Source: Lachnospiraceae bacterium
GTDB lineage: Bacteria; Bacillota; Clostridia; Lachnospirales; Lachnospiraceae
Length of the DNA stretch: 60,192 bases
Reading direction: 5' to 3'
NCBI GenBank assembly: GCA_028689715.1
Contig: JAQVCQ010000004.1
Span: 1-60,192, forward strand
The notes beneath the pieces are model-generated. The model saw nothing but the letters and a program-made list of their open reading frames with translations, had not been told where the DNA came from and ran no database searches. Both the position numbers and the translations under genes were made by a program. Of the stretch, positions 6,602-16,763 are shown piece by piece. How positions within the stretch are numbered: position 1 is the first letter of the stretch; the number at the start of each line of letters is the position of its first letter.

Positions 6602-9226
6602 TTATTTCGGAAAATTAAGAGCTGCCTGTGCTGCTGCAAGTCTTGCGATCGGTACACGGAATGGTGAACAGGATACATAGTTCAAGCCAATGTTATGGCA
6701 GAACTCAACGCTGGATGGATCTCCACCATGTTCTCCGCAGATTCCCAGTTTGATCTCAGGTCTTGCTTTACGTCCATTTTCTGCTGCCATCTGAACCAGT
6801 TTTCCAACACCATTCTGGTCAAGTCTTGCAAATGGATCTGATTCAAAGATCTTTGCTTTATAGTATGCATCCAGGAATTTTCCTGCATCATCTCTTGAAA
6901 ATCCAAATGTCATCTGTGTTAAATCATTGGTTCCAAATGAGAAGAATTCTGCTTCTGTTGCGATCTCATCTGCAAGCAGGGCTGCTCTTGGAATCTCAAT
7001 CATGGTTCCGATAGAATATCTGATATCGGAATTCTTTTCTTTCTTCACTTCTTCTGCAACTCTTACAACGATATCTTTTACAAATTTAAGTTCCTTTTTC
7101 TCTCCTACAAGTGGAATCATGATTTCAGGTACGATGTCATATCCTTTTTCATTCTTCACTTCGATCGCTGCTTCCATAACTGCTCTTGTCTGCATTGCTG
7201 CGATCTCAGGATAGGTCACTGCAAGACGGCATCCTCTGTGTCCCATCATTGGATTGAATTCATGAAGACTGTCGCAGGTCGCTTTGACTTCTTCCACTGT
7301 CAGGTTCATATCCGCTGCAAGTGCTGCAATGTCTTCCTCTTTTGTTGGTACGAACTCATGAAGCGGTGGATCTAAGTAACGGACTGTCATTGGTCTTCCT
7401 TCCAGTGCTTCATACATTGCTTTGAAATCATTTTTCTGGAAATCGATCAATTCTGACAGAGCTGCTTCTCTTCCTTCAACTGTTTCTGACAGGATCATCT
7501 TTCTGATCTTGTGGATTCTTTCCCCTTCAAAGAACATATGCTCTGTACGGCATAATCCAATTCCTTCTGCTCCAAGCTTTACTGCATTGATGGTATCCTG
7601 CGGTGTATCAGCATTGGTCCTTACCTTTAATGTTCTGAACTGATCAGCCCAGCCCATGATCCTTCCAAAATTGCCACTGACTGTTGCTTCTTCTGTTTTG
7701 ATATCTCCATAATAGATCTTTCCTGTGGAACCATCCAGTGAAATATAATCACCTTCAACGATTCTTTTTCCACCTAGTTCAAATACTTTTGCTTCTTCAT
7801 TGATCTTGATCTCGCCGCATCCTGACACACATGCTGTTCCCATTCCTCTTGCAACGACTGCTGCATGGGATGTCATACCACCACGTACTGTCAGAATTCC
7901 TCTTGCAGCGCTCATTCCTTCGATATCTTCCGGAGAAGTCTCAAGGCGGACAAGAATGACTCTTTCTCCGCGTTCTCCTGCCTTTTTTGCATCTTCTGCA
8001 GTAAAATATACTTTTCCTGCTGCTGCGCCCGGGGAAGCCGGTAATGCCGCACCAATGACTTCTCCTGCTTTTAAAGCTACTGGATCAAAGGTCGGGTGAA
8101 GGAGCTGGTCAAGAGATTTTGCATCTATTCGAAGTACTGCTTCTTCCGGCGTGATTTTTCCTTCATCCACAAAATCACATGCGATCTGAAGTGCTGCCTG
8201 TGCAGTTCTCTTTCCATTTCTAGTCTGAAGGAAGTACAGTTTTCCTTCCTGGATCGTAAATTCCATATCCTGCATATCACGATAATGGTTCTCGAGAATT
8301 CCGGCGATTTCCATGAATCTGGTAAAACATTCCGGAAGATCTTCTTTTAATCTTGTAATTGGAAGTGGTGTACGGATTCCGGCAACAACATCTTCTCCCT
8401 GTGCATTGATCAGATATTCACCATAAATACCATTCTCTCCTGTAGATGGATTTCTGGTAAACGCAACACCTGTTCCTGACGTATTTCCCATATTTCCAAA
8501 TACCATTGCCTGTACATTGACTGCAGTTCCCCAGTCTCCAGGAATGTCATTCATTCTGCGGTACACGATCGCTCTTGGATTATCCCAGGAACGGAATACT
8601 GCTTTGACAGCTTCCATCAACTGTACTTTTGGATCCTGTGGAAATTCTTCTCCCATTTTTTCTTTATAGATCGCTTTGTATTTCTTTATCAGTTCTTTCA
8701 GATCATCTTCGGTCAGATCTGTGTCAAATTTGGCACCTTTTGCTTCTTTTAGTTCATCTAAAATACCTTCAAAAAAAGTCTTGCTCATTTCCATTACTAC
8801 GTCTGAGAACATCTGTATGAATCTTCTGTAAGAATCATATGCAAATCGTGGATTGCCGGTTTTCTTAGCAAATCCTTCTACTGCTTCATCATTGAGTCCA
8901 AGATTTAAGATGGTGTCCATCATACCCGGCATGGAAGCTCTGGATCCTGAACGTACCGAAACAAGGAGCGGATCACTGACATCTCCAAATTTCTTTCCCT
9001 GCATTGTTTCAAGCTGTGCAAGTGCTTCAAAGATTTGTGTCACGATCTCTTCTGATACCTTTTTCCCCTGCTCATAATAGTCCGTACAAGCTTCTGTCGT
9101 TACTGTGAATCCTTGTGGTATGGGAAGTCCAAGACCTGTCATCTCTGCGAGATTAGAACCTTTTCCACCTAACAGGTTCTTCATACCGGCATTGCCTTCT
9201 TTGAACAGATAAACCCACTTTTTCAT
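6602..9226 (-). CDS. ppdK: pyruvate, phosphate dikinase
   Basis: Full-length 874-aa PPDK, interconverting pyruvate + ATP + Pi with PEP + AMP + PPi. Order of domains: N-terminal ATP-grasp (GGKGSNLAEMTGLGLPIP at the start), the swivelling phosphohistidine domain with GGMTSHAAVVARGMG, and a C-terminal PEP-binding TIM barrel with GICGEHGGDP carrying the catalytic Cys. In anaerobic clostridia it often serves PPi-linked glycolysis or gluconeogenesis. Monocistronic in appearance: fucU ends 114 nt upstream and a weak TTACGA-18-TATGAT promoter can be read at about 9289-9318. Confidence 0.97.
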   Translation of the reverse strand: MKKWVYLFKEGNAGMKNLLGGKGSNLAEMTGLGLPIPQGFTVTTEACTDYYEQGKKVSEEIVTQIFEALAQLETMQGKKFGDVSDPLLVSVRSGSRASMPGMMDTILNLGLNDEAVEGFAKKTGNPRFAYDSYRRFIQMFSDVVMEMSKTFFEGILDELKEAKGAKFDTDLTEDDLKELIKKYKAIYKEKMGEEFPQDPKVQLMEAVKAVFRSWDNPRAIVYRRMNDIPGDWGTAVNVQAMVFGNMGNTSGTGVAFTRNPSTGENGIYGEYLINAQGEDVVAGIRTPLPITRLKEDLPECFTRFMEIAGILENHYRDMQDMEFTIQEGKLYFLQTRNGKRTAQAALQIACDFVDEGKITPEEAVLRIDAKSLDQLLHPTFDPVALKAGEVIGAALPASPGAAAGKVYFTAEDAKKAGERGERVILVRLETSPEDIEGMSAARGILTVRGGMTSHAAVVARGMGTACVSGCGEIKINEEAKVFELGGKRIVEGDYISLDGSTGKIYYGDIKTEEATVSGNFGRIMGWADQFRTLKVRTNADTPQDTINAVKLGAEGIGLCRTEHMFFEGERIHKIRKMILSETVEGREAALSELIDFQKNDFKAMYEALEGRPMTVRYLDPPLHEFVPTKEEDIAALAADMNLTVEEVKATCDSLHEFNPMMGHRGCRLAVTYPEIAAMQTRAVMEAAIEVKNEKGYDIVPEIMIPLVGEKKELKFVKDIVVRVAEEVKKEKNSDIRYSIGTMIEIPRAALLADEIATEAEFFSFGTNDLTQMTFGFSRDDAGKFLDAYYKAKIFESDPFARLDQNGVGKLVQMAAENGRKARPEIKLGICGEHGGDPSSVEFCHNIGLNYVSCSPFRVPIARLAAAQAALNFPK

Positions 9227-9340
9227 AAATATTTTTTCCTCCTGAATTAAAATCTACCGACCGAAATTGTCTGTAACATAAATAGTTTATCATACAATAA
9301 ATGAAATATAAATCGTAATTTATTTTGATATCTGGTAATT

Positions 9341-9781
9341 TTATTCGACTACGACACCTTTTTGAAGAAGAATATTCGCATACAGTGCTTTTTCAGAAGT
9401 TGCAATAATGAGATATGCTTTTTTTGCTTCCTCATAAAATGCAAAACGTTCAATATTTCCAACTGTTTTCTCTCCACGTCCATCATAGTCCGCTACAATT
9501 TTTTTATAAACATCCCAGATTGGAGTCTCTACCGGATCTCCAGGCATAACTTCCATTAAATTAACTGCTTTGTCAACATAAGTATCAAGTGGGAATACTT
9601 TTAAAATCGCCTCCAACAACTCAGGCACACCATGTCCGTCACAACGAATGACTTTCGCATTTTTTCCCATGGATTCTGCTGGAAAATTACCATCTGCTAT
9701 GACAAGCGTATCACTGTGTCCCATTTCGCAAAGTGTTTTCAGCAACTCTGGTGATAAAATCTGTGGAATTCCTTTTAACAT
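9341..9781 (-). CDS. fucU: L-fucose mutarotase
   Basis: RbsD/FucU-fold protein of 146 aa that speeds interconversion of alpha and beta anomers of L-fucose. Family marks are the start LKGIPQILSPELLKTLCEMGHSD (catalytic His in GHSD), VIADGNFPAES, and the FucU-type segment ETPIWDVYKKIV. It follows fucI on the same strand but a strong terminator hairpin lies in the 232-bp gap, so fucU may be transcribed at a different level from fucI. Confidence 0.9.
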   Translation of the reverse strand: MLKGIPQILSPELLKTLCEMGHSDTLVIADGNFPAESMGKNAKVIRCDGHGVPELLEAILKVFPLDTYVDKAVNLMEVMPGDPVETPIWDVYKKIVADYDGRGEKTVGNIERFAFYEEAKKAYLIIATSEKALYANILLQKGVVVE

Positions 9782-9952
9782 GTTTTTCTCCTCTTTCTTT
9801 CTTCACGCCCATGCATCAGTCAGATCTGGATATTTCCAAACCGGATTTACAGGCTTCTTCTTATTTTATAGTATACCCTTTTCTGTACTATTATTTAATA
9901 GAAAATCTTATGGAAAATGGGTATTTTCTTACTGTTTGAGAACATGAAGCCA

Positions 9953-9987
9953 AAACCAGCCCCTGTCTGTCCGACCGGGGCTGGTTT
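9953..9987 (-). terminator. hairpin terminator after fucI
   Basis: Perfect 11-bp arms (AAACCAGCCCC and its complement) with a 13-nt loop, followed on the minus strand by a short T run. It lies 26 nt past the fucI stop and would reduce read-through into fucU. Confidence 0.75.
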
Positions 9988-10013
9988 CAAGTATTGGCAT
10001 ACTGTGATCTGAA

Positions 10014-11807
10014 TTATTTATACATCGGGCCGTATGTTTCGCAAGCTCTGTAATCCTGTCCTTCTTTATCCATTCCAAATGCATTCCATGCAGCTGGTCT
10101 GAAGATCTTTTCTTCCGGAACATTATGCATGCAGACTGGTATTCTTAACATGGAGCACATTGTGATCAGATCTGCACCAATGTGTCCATAGCTGATCGCA
10201 CCATGATTCGCTCCCCAGTTGTTCATTACATCATATGCTGTTTTGAACGCACCTTCTCCTGTTGTTCTTGGTGCGAACCAGGTACAAGGCCATGTATAGT
10301 CCGTTCTTTTCCATATTGCATCTGTTACTTCATCAGGAAGATTTACTGTCCATCCTTCTGCGATCTGAAGAACAGGTCCAAGTCCCTTTACAAGATTCAG
10401 TCTGATCATGGTCACAGGCATTTCTGCAGAAGTATAAAATCTCGAAGAATATCCACCACCTCTGAAATAACCATTATCTGCTGGATTCCAGGTGGTCGCT
10501 TTCAGAATCGCATCCTGGTCTTCCTGTGTTACTTCATACCATGGTTTGATCACGCCTTTTCCGTTCTCATCTTTGGCAGCACCGCATCCATCCAGACAAG
10601 CCGCACCGGAATTAATCAGGTGAATAAAACCACCGGCATCTTTCGCAGCACCCTCAAGTTCAAATCCTGTTGCTTTTTTCACTGCTTCCGGACTCCAGTA
10701 AGTACGAACATCAGCAAAGATCTGTGCTCTGTTGGTCAAAAGCTTCATGAACAGCATACCAATTCCATTTAGCACGTCATTTTCTGTTGCAAGGATATAA
10801 GGTTCTCTTGCACCATTCCAGTCAAATGAAGTCGTAAGTAATGCTTCCGGGAAATCACAGTTTGGATAAAAATCAGTCCATTGTCTTTGTCCCTGGAATC
10901 CTGCCGCTATTGCATTGTGTCCTACCATTTCTTCTTCGCATCCTGCAGGCAGATTCTCATTTCCATTCATAAGATCTTTAATAATGCACATCATTTTTAC
11001 TACAAATTCCCAGTCAGAATCCTTCTCTTCTCTGGATTTTTGTACTTCAGCAGGGTTTTTATCAAATCCTTCAGTACATTTTTCTTTTGTCCATGCGAGA
11101 GCTTTCTGGAATTCTGCTTCATCATAAATGCCTTCAGACATACGACGGATGATTTCTACTTCGTCTACAGACTCTACTCTCATTCCAAGATATTCTTCAA
11201 TGAACGCCGGATCGATAATGGAACCTGCGATTCCCATACAGATAGAACCGATCTGAAGATATGATTTTCCTCTCATCGTAGCACAGGCAACTGAAGCACG
11301 TCCAAACCTGAGTAATTTTTCAATTACATCTGCTGGTATTTCTGTGTCCTGTGCATCCTGTACATCGTGTCCATAAATACCAAATGCAGGAAGTCCTTTT
11401 TGTGCATGTCCTGCCAGTACTGCTGCAAGATAAACTGCTCCAGGTCTTTCTGTTCCATTAAATCCCCAAACACCTTTAATTGTCATCGGATCCATATCCA
11501 TGGTCTCTGATCCATAACACCAGCATGGTGTTACAGTCAAAGTGATCGTCACACCTTCTTTTCTGAATTTATCAGCACAGGCTGCTGCTTCAGGTGCACG
11601 TCCGATCGTCGTATCAGCGATCACGACCCTGACCGGTTCACCATTAGAATATTTCAGGTTCTCTTCGAATAATTTTGCTGCAGCTTTTGCCATATTCATT
11701 GTCTGCTCTTCCAAAGATCCCCTTACATTTAAATAACCTCTTCTTCCATCAATCGTAGGTCTGATTCCAATGACTGGATAATCACCTACAAGTCTGTTTT
11801 TCGCCAT
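10014..11807 (-). CDS. fucI: L-fucose isomerase
   Basis: 597-aa ketol isomerase turning L-fucose into L-fuculose, the first committed step of fucose use. Begins [27 protein letters not shown], the family N-terminus, and contains [13 protein letters not shown] and [17 protein letters not shown]; manganese ligands fall in the central and C-terminal domains. Length equals the E. coli enzyme (about 591 aa). Divergent from the AraC-type regulator 225 bp away, the probable controller. No fuculokinase, aldolase or fucose permease is in the window. Confidence 0.96.
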   Translation of the reverse strand: MAKNRLVGDYPVIGIRPTIDGRRGYLNVRGSLEEQTMNMAKAAAKLFEENLKYSNGEPVRVVIADTTIGRAPEAAACADKFRKEGVTITLTVTPCWCYGSETMDMDPMTIKGVWGFNGTERPGAVYLAAVLAGHAQKGLPAFGIYGHDVQDAQDTEIPADVIEKLLRFGRASVACATMRGKSYLQIGSICMGIAGSIIDPAFIEEYLGMRVESVDEVEIIRRMSEGIYDEAEFQKALAWTKEKCTEGFDKNPAEVQKSREEKDSDWEFVVKMMCIIKDLMNGNENLPAGCEEEMVGHNAIAAGFQGQRQWTDFYPNCDFPEALLTTSFDWNGAREPYILATENDVLNGIGMLFMKLLTNRAQIFADVRTYWSPEAVKKATGFELEGAAKDAGGFIHLINSGAACLDGCGAAKDENGKGVIKPWYEVTQEDQDAILKATTWNPADNGYFRGGGYSSRFYTSAEMPVTMIRLNLVKGLGPVLQIAEGWTVNLPDEVTDAIWKRTDYTWPCTWFAPRTTGEGAFKTAYDVMNNWGANHGAISYGHIGADLITMCSMLRIPVCMHNVPEEKIFRPAAWNAFGMDKEGQDYRACETYGPMYK

Positions 11808-12032
11808 TTGTTTTTACCCTCCATACTCTTTTAACTTATATCTTATTGTGTACTTTACCCTTATTTCACATGATAAAGTGCTCTCTCTGTACTGATTATA
11901 TAATGCTTCCTAAATAGTGTCTTGAATCTTTCTGTTGACTTATGGACATTTTTTGTCATTTATTAAAATGAAGCGATGGAATTTCTCCTATTCTTATGCT
12001 ATGCTTATAAAAAACAGGAAAGGATACACCAG

Positions 12033-12953
12033 ATGAAAGCATTCCACGAAATACGAAGTTATTCTTCAGATATTATGATCTGGCACAGGGCATTTAAGAA
12101 TATTAGTTTTCTGGCTCACTGGCATCAGGAGATTGAGCTTATCTATATGAGGTCAGGTTCTGCTGAAATCAGTGTTATGGACCATACTTTTACTGCCAAT
12201 GAAGGTGATTTTATCATATGTGACAGCGGTGAGATTCATTTCAGCGACTCACATGGACGTGAAAACTGCATGGATTTTATCGTATTCGATCCTACTCTGA
12301 TCAGTTCGATCTACGACGGTTCTCACTTTATACATCCTTTGATCTCGAAGTCCGACCTGGAAGCATATCATCTGACTGAACCTCTTGGCAGAATGATCGC
12401 AACCATTGATTACGAACTTGCAGAAAAAAAAGCTTATTATCAGGATATTATCAAAACATCCTTAAGAGAGTTCTGGTATCTTTTAAAACGTAATCTTCCA
12501 ACCTGTGCTGCAAAAAATTTCGAAGACAAAAAGAGAGTCCATTATCTTCAGGATTTTCAGCTTCTTCTTTCAGAACTAGAAGATCGCTATGCTGAAAACA
12601 TCGATCTGGAATATGCGGCCAGTCGTATGAACTTCAGTCCCAGTTACTTTTCCAGGCTCTTTAAAAAGCTGACCGGTACACACTTCATTTCCTATCTGAA
12701 TACGATCAGAGTCGAACAGGCTGCCTCTATGATCCGTAATTCGGACCAAAGAATGACCGATATTGCATTCCAGTGTGGCTTTAATAATATCCGTTCTTTC
12801 AACAGAGTATTCAAAGACACTACCGGTCACACACCATCTGAATTCTTGACCTTGCCCGGTACAGACGTGGAAAGCATGTCCTGCTTTAACCGAAAATCCC
12901 ATGCCATGAGCTTTGTGGAAAACGATCCTGTAACTGTCATAAAAAACAGCTAA
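12033..12953 (+). CDS. AraC-family transcriptional regulator, probably of fucose genes
   Basis: 306 aa. The N-terminal part is a cupin-type sugar-sensing domain (SFLAHWHQEIELIYMRSG; GDFIICDSGEIHFSDSH). The C-terminal 100 residues are two helix-turn-helix units: YAASRMNFSPSYFSRLFKKL and MTDIAFQCGFNNIRSFNRVF, then TGHTPSEF. Start at 12033 is chosen from AGGAAAGGA upstream. Divergent from fucI, so regulation of fucose isomerase is the natural inference, though the effector is not proven. The shared 225-bp region includes a possible TTGACT promoter near 11934 pointing at this gene. Confidence 0.85.
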   Translation: MKAFHEIRSYSSDIMIWHRAFKNISFLAHWHQEIELIYMRSGSAEISVMDHTFTANEGDFIICDSGEIHFSDSHGRENCMDFIVFDPTLISSIYDGSHFIHPLISKSDLEAYHLTEPLGRMIATIDYELAEKKAYYQDIIKTSLREFWYLLKRNLPTCAAKNFEDKKRVHYLQDFQLLLSELEDRYAENIDLEYAASRMNFSPSYFSRLFKKLTGTHFISYLNTIRVEQAASMIRNSDQRMTDIAFQCGFNNIRSFNRVFKDTTGHTPSEFLTLPGTDVESMSCFNRKSHAMSFVENDPVTVIKNS

Positions 12954-13053
12954 ACTGGACTGGTTAAAAAGTTTTAAATTGGATATAGTAATGATGCCAC
13001 TTTTCTATATAATGTCACTTATATCATTCACAAAAATAGAAAAGAGGTTTTTT

Positions 13054-13656
13054 ATGAAAAATATTAAATTGTTAAAACTTGTATCTACCGGTCTGATTGC
13101 AGCATTATCTTATATTGTATTTACTTTTCTCCAGATCAAGATCACTTTACCTGGTGGAGATGCTACTTCCATTCATCTTGGTAATGCGGTCTGTGTACTT
13201 GGTGCGCTCTTACTGGGTGGTCTGTATGGTGGTTTCGGTGGCGCCCTCGGAATGACGATCGGCGATCTTCTTGATCCTGTTTATATTATTTATGCACCAA
13301 AGACTTTTATCCTCAAGCTCTGTATCGGTCTGATCACTGGATTGATCGCTCACCGAATCGGTAGGATCAGCATCTCTACAGATAAAAAACATATTGTAAG
13401 ATGGGTATTTCTTGCTGCCGCAGGTGGACTTATATTTAATGTTATTTTTGACCCACTTTTAGGATACTACTATAAACTGCTGATCCTTGGAAAACCTGCT
13501 GCTGATATCACACTGGCATGGAACATTACAGCGACATCGATCAATGCAGTAACTTCCCTGATCGTATCAACTGCTGTGTATCTGCCACTCAGCCGTGCCC
13601 TTAAGAAAGCCGATCTGTTCTTTGTCCTTTCTTCAGATAAAAAAGCGAACCAGTAA
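13054..13656 (+). CDS. ECF transporter S component, probably for vitamin B6
   Basis: 200-aa membrane protein with about six hydrophobic helices. GLIAALSYIVFTFLQIKI near the start, the loop GNAVCVLGALLLGGLYGG and the GALGMTIGDLLDP segment are typical of substrate-binding S components of energy-coupling factor importers, which dock with a shared EcfAAT module encoded elsewhere. AAGAGG fixes the ATG at 13054. The pyridoxal kinase gene starts 18 nt after its stop, so import of a B6 vitamer (PdxU-like) is inferred from context; a thiamine or HMP substrate cannot be excluded from sequence alone. Confidence 0.8.
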   Translation: MKNIKLLKLVSTGLIAALSYIVFTFLQIKITLPGGDATSIHLGNAVCVLGALLLGGLYGGFGGALGMTIGDLLDPVYIIYAPKTFILKLCIGLITGLIAHRIGRISISTDKKHIVRWVFLAAAGGLIFNVIFDPLLGYYYKLLILGKPAADITLAWNITATSINAVTSLIVSTAVYLPLSRALKKADLFFVLSSDKKANQ

Positions 13657-13674
13657 CAATATTAGGAGACTTTC

Positions 13675-14526
13675 ATGATTGAACATACTGCTCTAAAACA
13701 TAAACCATTAAAACTCGCAGTAGTAAATGATATGGCCGGATATGGCCGATGCTCCATGGCTGTCGCACTACCAGTCATCTCTGCATGCGGCGTACAGGCT
13801 TGCCCGATTCCGACCTCCATCTACTCGAATCATACTGGTTATCCAGAACATTTTGTAACTGATCTGACTAAAACACTTACTCCATACCTGAATATATGGA
13901 AAAAGCAGGCCTTCTCATTTGATGGCCTGCTTTGTGGATTTTTAAATTCTCATATTCAAATGGACGTAATCAGTGATTTTATCAGCTATTTAGAAAAACA
14001 GAACAGCCTGATCGTAATTGATCCTGTCATGGGAGATCATGGAAAATTATATCGTATGGTATCAAAAGATTATTCAGATCATATGAAACGCTTTATCCGT
14101 CACGCCACACTTCTGACTCCAAATCTGACGGAGGCATGTCTTCTGACTGATACTGTATATAAAGAAAGCCCCTGGTCTGAGCAGGAGCTTTGCGCCATAG
14201 CTGAAAAACTGAACCGGATGGGACCTGAAAATATTGTCATCACCGGAATTGAAAATCAAGATAAACTGGTTAATTTTATTTACGAAGCAAATTCCGGTCA
14301 TTGTCTTCATCAGGTAACGCAGATTGGAAATGGAAGACATGGTACCGGTGATATTTTTTCAGGAATCGTAACCTCTCTGATCCTTCGGAACTTTGCATTA
14401 AAAGATGCCGTAAAAATTGCTTCCGATTTTATTGTCACCATTTTGGAAGCTTCAGAGAGTTATCAGATTCCTTCAGCAGAAGGTGTTCTGTTCGAACCCT
14501 ACCTTGGAATGCTTACCGGATTATAG
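13675..14526 (+). CDS. pdxK: pyridoxal/pyridoxamine kinase
   Basis: 283-aa ribokinase-fold kinase that phosphorylates B6 vitamers. Visible are the substrate-loop start VVNDMAGYGRCSMAVALPV, the YSNHTGYP region, VIDPVMGDHGKLY, LTPNLTEA and the GRHGTGDIFSGIV motif with the catalytic Asp of GTGD. A good AGGAG lies upstream. It follows the ECF S component in what looks like a two-gene operon: vitamin uptake plus trapping by phosphorylation. The last 6 nt overlap the end of the convergent glycerol-1-phosphate dehydrogenase gene. Confidence 0.9.
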   Translation: MIEHTALKHKPLKLAVVNDMAGYGRCSMAVALPVISACGVQACPIPTSIYSNHTGYPEHFVTDLTKTLTPYLNIWKKQAFSFDGLLCGFLNSHIQMDVISDFISYLEKQNSLIVIDPVMGDHGKLYRMVSKDYSDHMKRFIRHATLLTPNLTEACLLTDTVYKESPWSEQELCAIAEKLNRMGPENIVITGIENQDKLVNFIYEANSGHCLHQVTQIGNGRHGTGDIFSGIVTSLILRNFALKDAVKIASDFIVTILEASESYQIPSAEGVLFEPYLGMLTGL

Positions 14527-15879
14527 ATCATAGAATTCTGCTGCCAGTTCTTCTGCATAACGTTTTGCCATGCCAAGATCTGTAATGGCCTGCAAAATCC
14601 CAAATCTGTTTCGAAGGTCTTTTGCATACAAAATACTGTCAATAAAATCCTGTCTGTCAACACCTGCCTGTGCCGGAAGGTATTTAGCTGATAACATTTT
14701 TAACACATCTGCGATCTTTTCTGATTCAGGCAACTGTTCGATCCATGTAAGAAGAGTCTCCTGGTTCACCAAAAGGGTCGCTTTTCTTTTCTTTATTTCA
14801 GTGGCATCATTTTTATGACTCTTTGACTCCAGATCTATTACGGAACCTGCTGCATCAAGATAAACTCTTTTTATCTCTCTTTCCCACTTCACCATATCAA
14901 GCTCAGTCACTTCAGATGACCATTTTTCTCTATAGGAAGGGTCTGCCAGATCCTTTGCTAATTTTTCATATAATCTCAGTCCACATATCGTACCAATTGC
15001 GACTTTTGTTCCATGAAGTTCAATATGTCCTCCTTTTAAAAGTGCCATCATTTCCCAATAATGAGAAAGATGATGTTCACTTCCAGATGCAGGTCTTGAA
15101 TTTCCAATGTAACTCATACCAATCCCTGAAAGGATCAATCCTTCCATAATACTTGCGATTGCATCCGGATCCCTGCTAAGCAGCTTTCCTGTTCCCTGCA
15201 TCACTTTTTCGATCGCAGTATCTACCAGTTCCATAACATCATGGCAGATATATTCTTCTGTGATCAGATTCGAAAGTTTCCAGTCCATCAGGCAGACGTA
15301 TTTACCAAGTACATCCCCCACCCCTGCAGCGATCATATTCATTGGCGCTTCTTTTAAAATAAACAGATCTCCAACAATTGCCTTAGGCATAGCTGCCTCA
15401 TATGTTACTTTTGCATGATTTGTGATCAGCGGTGCAACATTTGATGCATATCCATCCATCGAAGGAGCAGTTGCAATAATCATATAGTCCAGCTTCATTT
15501 TATAGCTGATAAATTTACACAGATCATTTAATGAACCTGATCCTACTGCAAGGATCAAATCTGTATTTCTATCCATTTCTGTTATGACTTTTGCAAGCGC
15601 CATTTCGTCCGGAATCAAAAAATCATCTTCAAAGCAGATCACCTGGGGGGCATATCCTGCCTCTATGAGCAGGTGTTCCACCTTCTCGCCTGCGGCGTCT
15701 CTCGTATGGATATCTTCCACGATGCATGGTCTGTGATAGCCATTCTCATTCAAAATTCCCGCTATTTTTTGAAGCGCATTTGATTCGATCAAAATAGTAT
15801 CGATCTCACATCTGTGAATTTTTCCACAACTGCAATGAATATCTTTTTTTAAGTAATCCTGAAAATCTGTCCTGTTCAT
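14521..15879 (-). CDS. sn-glycerol-1-phosphate dehydrogenase (AraM/EgsA family)
   Basis: 452 aa. Resembles AraM of Bacillus and archaeal EgsA, which reduce dihydroxyacetone phosphate to glycerol 1-phosphate. Marks include the N-terminal CSCGKIH, VGSGSLNDLCKFISY (NAD site), IIATAPSMDGYASNVAPLI and GSEHHLSHYWEM with the metal-binding histidines. It is about 50 residues longer than B. subtilis AraM, mostly at the C-terminus. Starts 6 nt after the patatin gene and may share its transcript. Function as a dehydrogenase is likely; the end product in this organism is unknown. Confidence 0.88.
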   Translation of the reverse strand: MNRTDFQDYLKKDIHCSCGKIHRCEIDTILIESNALQKIAGILNENGYHRPCIVEDIHTRDAAGEKVEHLLIEAGYAPQVICFEDDFLIPDEMALAKVITEMDRNTDLILAVGSGSLNDLCKFISYKMKLDYMIIATAPSMDGYASNVAPLITNHAKVTYEAAMPKAIVGDLFILKEAPMNMIAAGVGDVLGKYVCLMDWKLSNLITEEYICHDVMELVDTAIEKVMQGTGKLLSRDPDAIASIMEGLILSGIGMSYIGNSRPASGSEHHLSHYWEMMALLKGGHIELHGTKVAIGTICGLRLYEKLAKDLADPSYREKWSSEVTELDMVKWEREIKRVYLDAAGSVIDLESKSHKNDATEIKKRKATLLVNQETLLTWIEQLPESEKIADVLKMLSAKYLPAQAGVDRQDFIDSILYAKDLRNRFGILQAITDLGMAKRYAEELAAEFYDL

Positions 15880-15885
15880 ATGCTC

Positions 15886-16737
15886 TTACCTCTCCAGATA
15901 TTTTAGTAGACCAGTTTCACGTTTTTTCATCAACTGAGATCCATGCTCATAAAACTGATTCAATTTTGTCTGATTTCTTTCTGTTCTGGAGATACATTTC
16001 ATTTTCGGTCGTATTACAAATATCTCCTGTTCTTCTTCCAGTCTGTCAATCAGATCCATCGTCTGATTATATACCCTGGCTCTGTTTTCAAGCACTTCCA
16101 GTAATACGGGATATTTTTTATAAATCCGTTTGTATAATTCCATCATACCAGAAGATGTTTCTTTTCTGTAACCTTTATTTCTGGTCAGGATCACTATGTT
16201 TTTCTTATTTCCTTTTTCCATGCTCCGCACAATTGGTACTGAATCTGTCAGACCGCCGTCAAGATAAGGAGTCTGATCGATCATGACCACTGGACTGACC
16301 AAAGGCATACTGCTTGATGCTCTGCACAGGTCCATAAGTTTAGCACGCTCTCTGCTCTCGGTTCTGTATTCAGGCATTCCTGTCAGGCAATTTGTGAGTA
16401 CGATCTCACATTCCATCTGGGATGCAAAAAAAGTCTTAAAATCAAACGGATAGATCTCCCCGGGAAAATCAACAAATACTTTATTTAGATCGTATAGGTC
16501 TCTTCCTTTGATCATATTTAAAAATGACAGATATTTATTCTCTTTTTCCTCTGGAATAAAGCACTTTTTTGTTCTTCCAATCTGTTTTGAAACATAATCG
16601 ACTGCATTGCAGCTTCCAGCCGATACCCCGACTACATAATGACAGTAGTAATCTCGTTCCATCAGATAATCAAGTACCCCTGCTGTAAAAACACCTCTCA
16701 TGGCACCTCCCTCGAGTACCATCCCGGCATTGACCAT
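15886..16737 (-). CDS. patatin-like phospholipase family protein
   Basis: 283-aa serine acyl hydrolase of the patatin/RssA type. The oxyanion loop is LEGGAMRGVFTAGVLD, the nucleophile elbow is GVSAGS, and the Asp of the dyad is in LDGGLTDSVP; all three active-site elements are intact. The ATG at 16737 is preferred over one three codons earlier because AAGGGG then has normal spacing. No signal peptide, so cytoplasmic or peripheral. Sits between an aldose epimerase and the glycerol-1-phosphate dehydrogenase, hinting at lipid turnover without proving it. Confidence 0.88.
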   Translation of the reverse strand: MVNAGMVLEGGAMRGVFTAGVLDYLMERDYYCHYVVGVSAGSCNAVDYVSKQIGRTKKCFIPEEKENKYLSFLNMIKGRDLYDLNKVFVDFPGEIYPFDFKTFFASQMECEIVLTNCLTGMPEYRTESRERAKLMDLCRASSSMPLVSPVVMIDQTPYLDGGLTDSVPIVRSMEKGNKKNIVILTRNKGYRKETSSGMMELYKRIYKKYPVLLEVLENRARVYNQTMDLIDRLEEEQEIFVIRPKMKCISRTERNQTKLNQFYEHGSQLMKKRETGLLKYLER

Positions 16738-16763
16738 TGTTGTCATCCCCTTTTCTTTGCATT

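Noticed and set aside
6591-6602. Sense-antisense regulation between cobU and ppdK
   Set aside because: The genes merely end 10 nt apart; there is no evidence of overlapping transcripts beyond lack of an obvious terminator.
10182-11264. Long plus-strand frames opposite fucI
   Set aside because: No ribosome sites, Cys/Phe/Ser-rich composition typical of antisense translation, and fucI is intact on the other strand.
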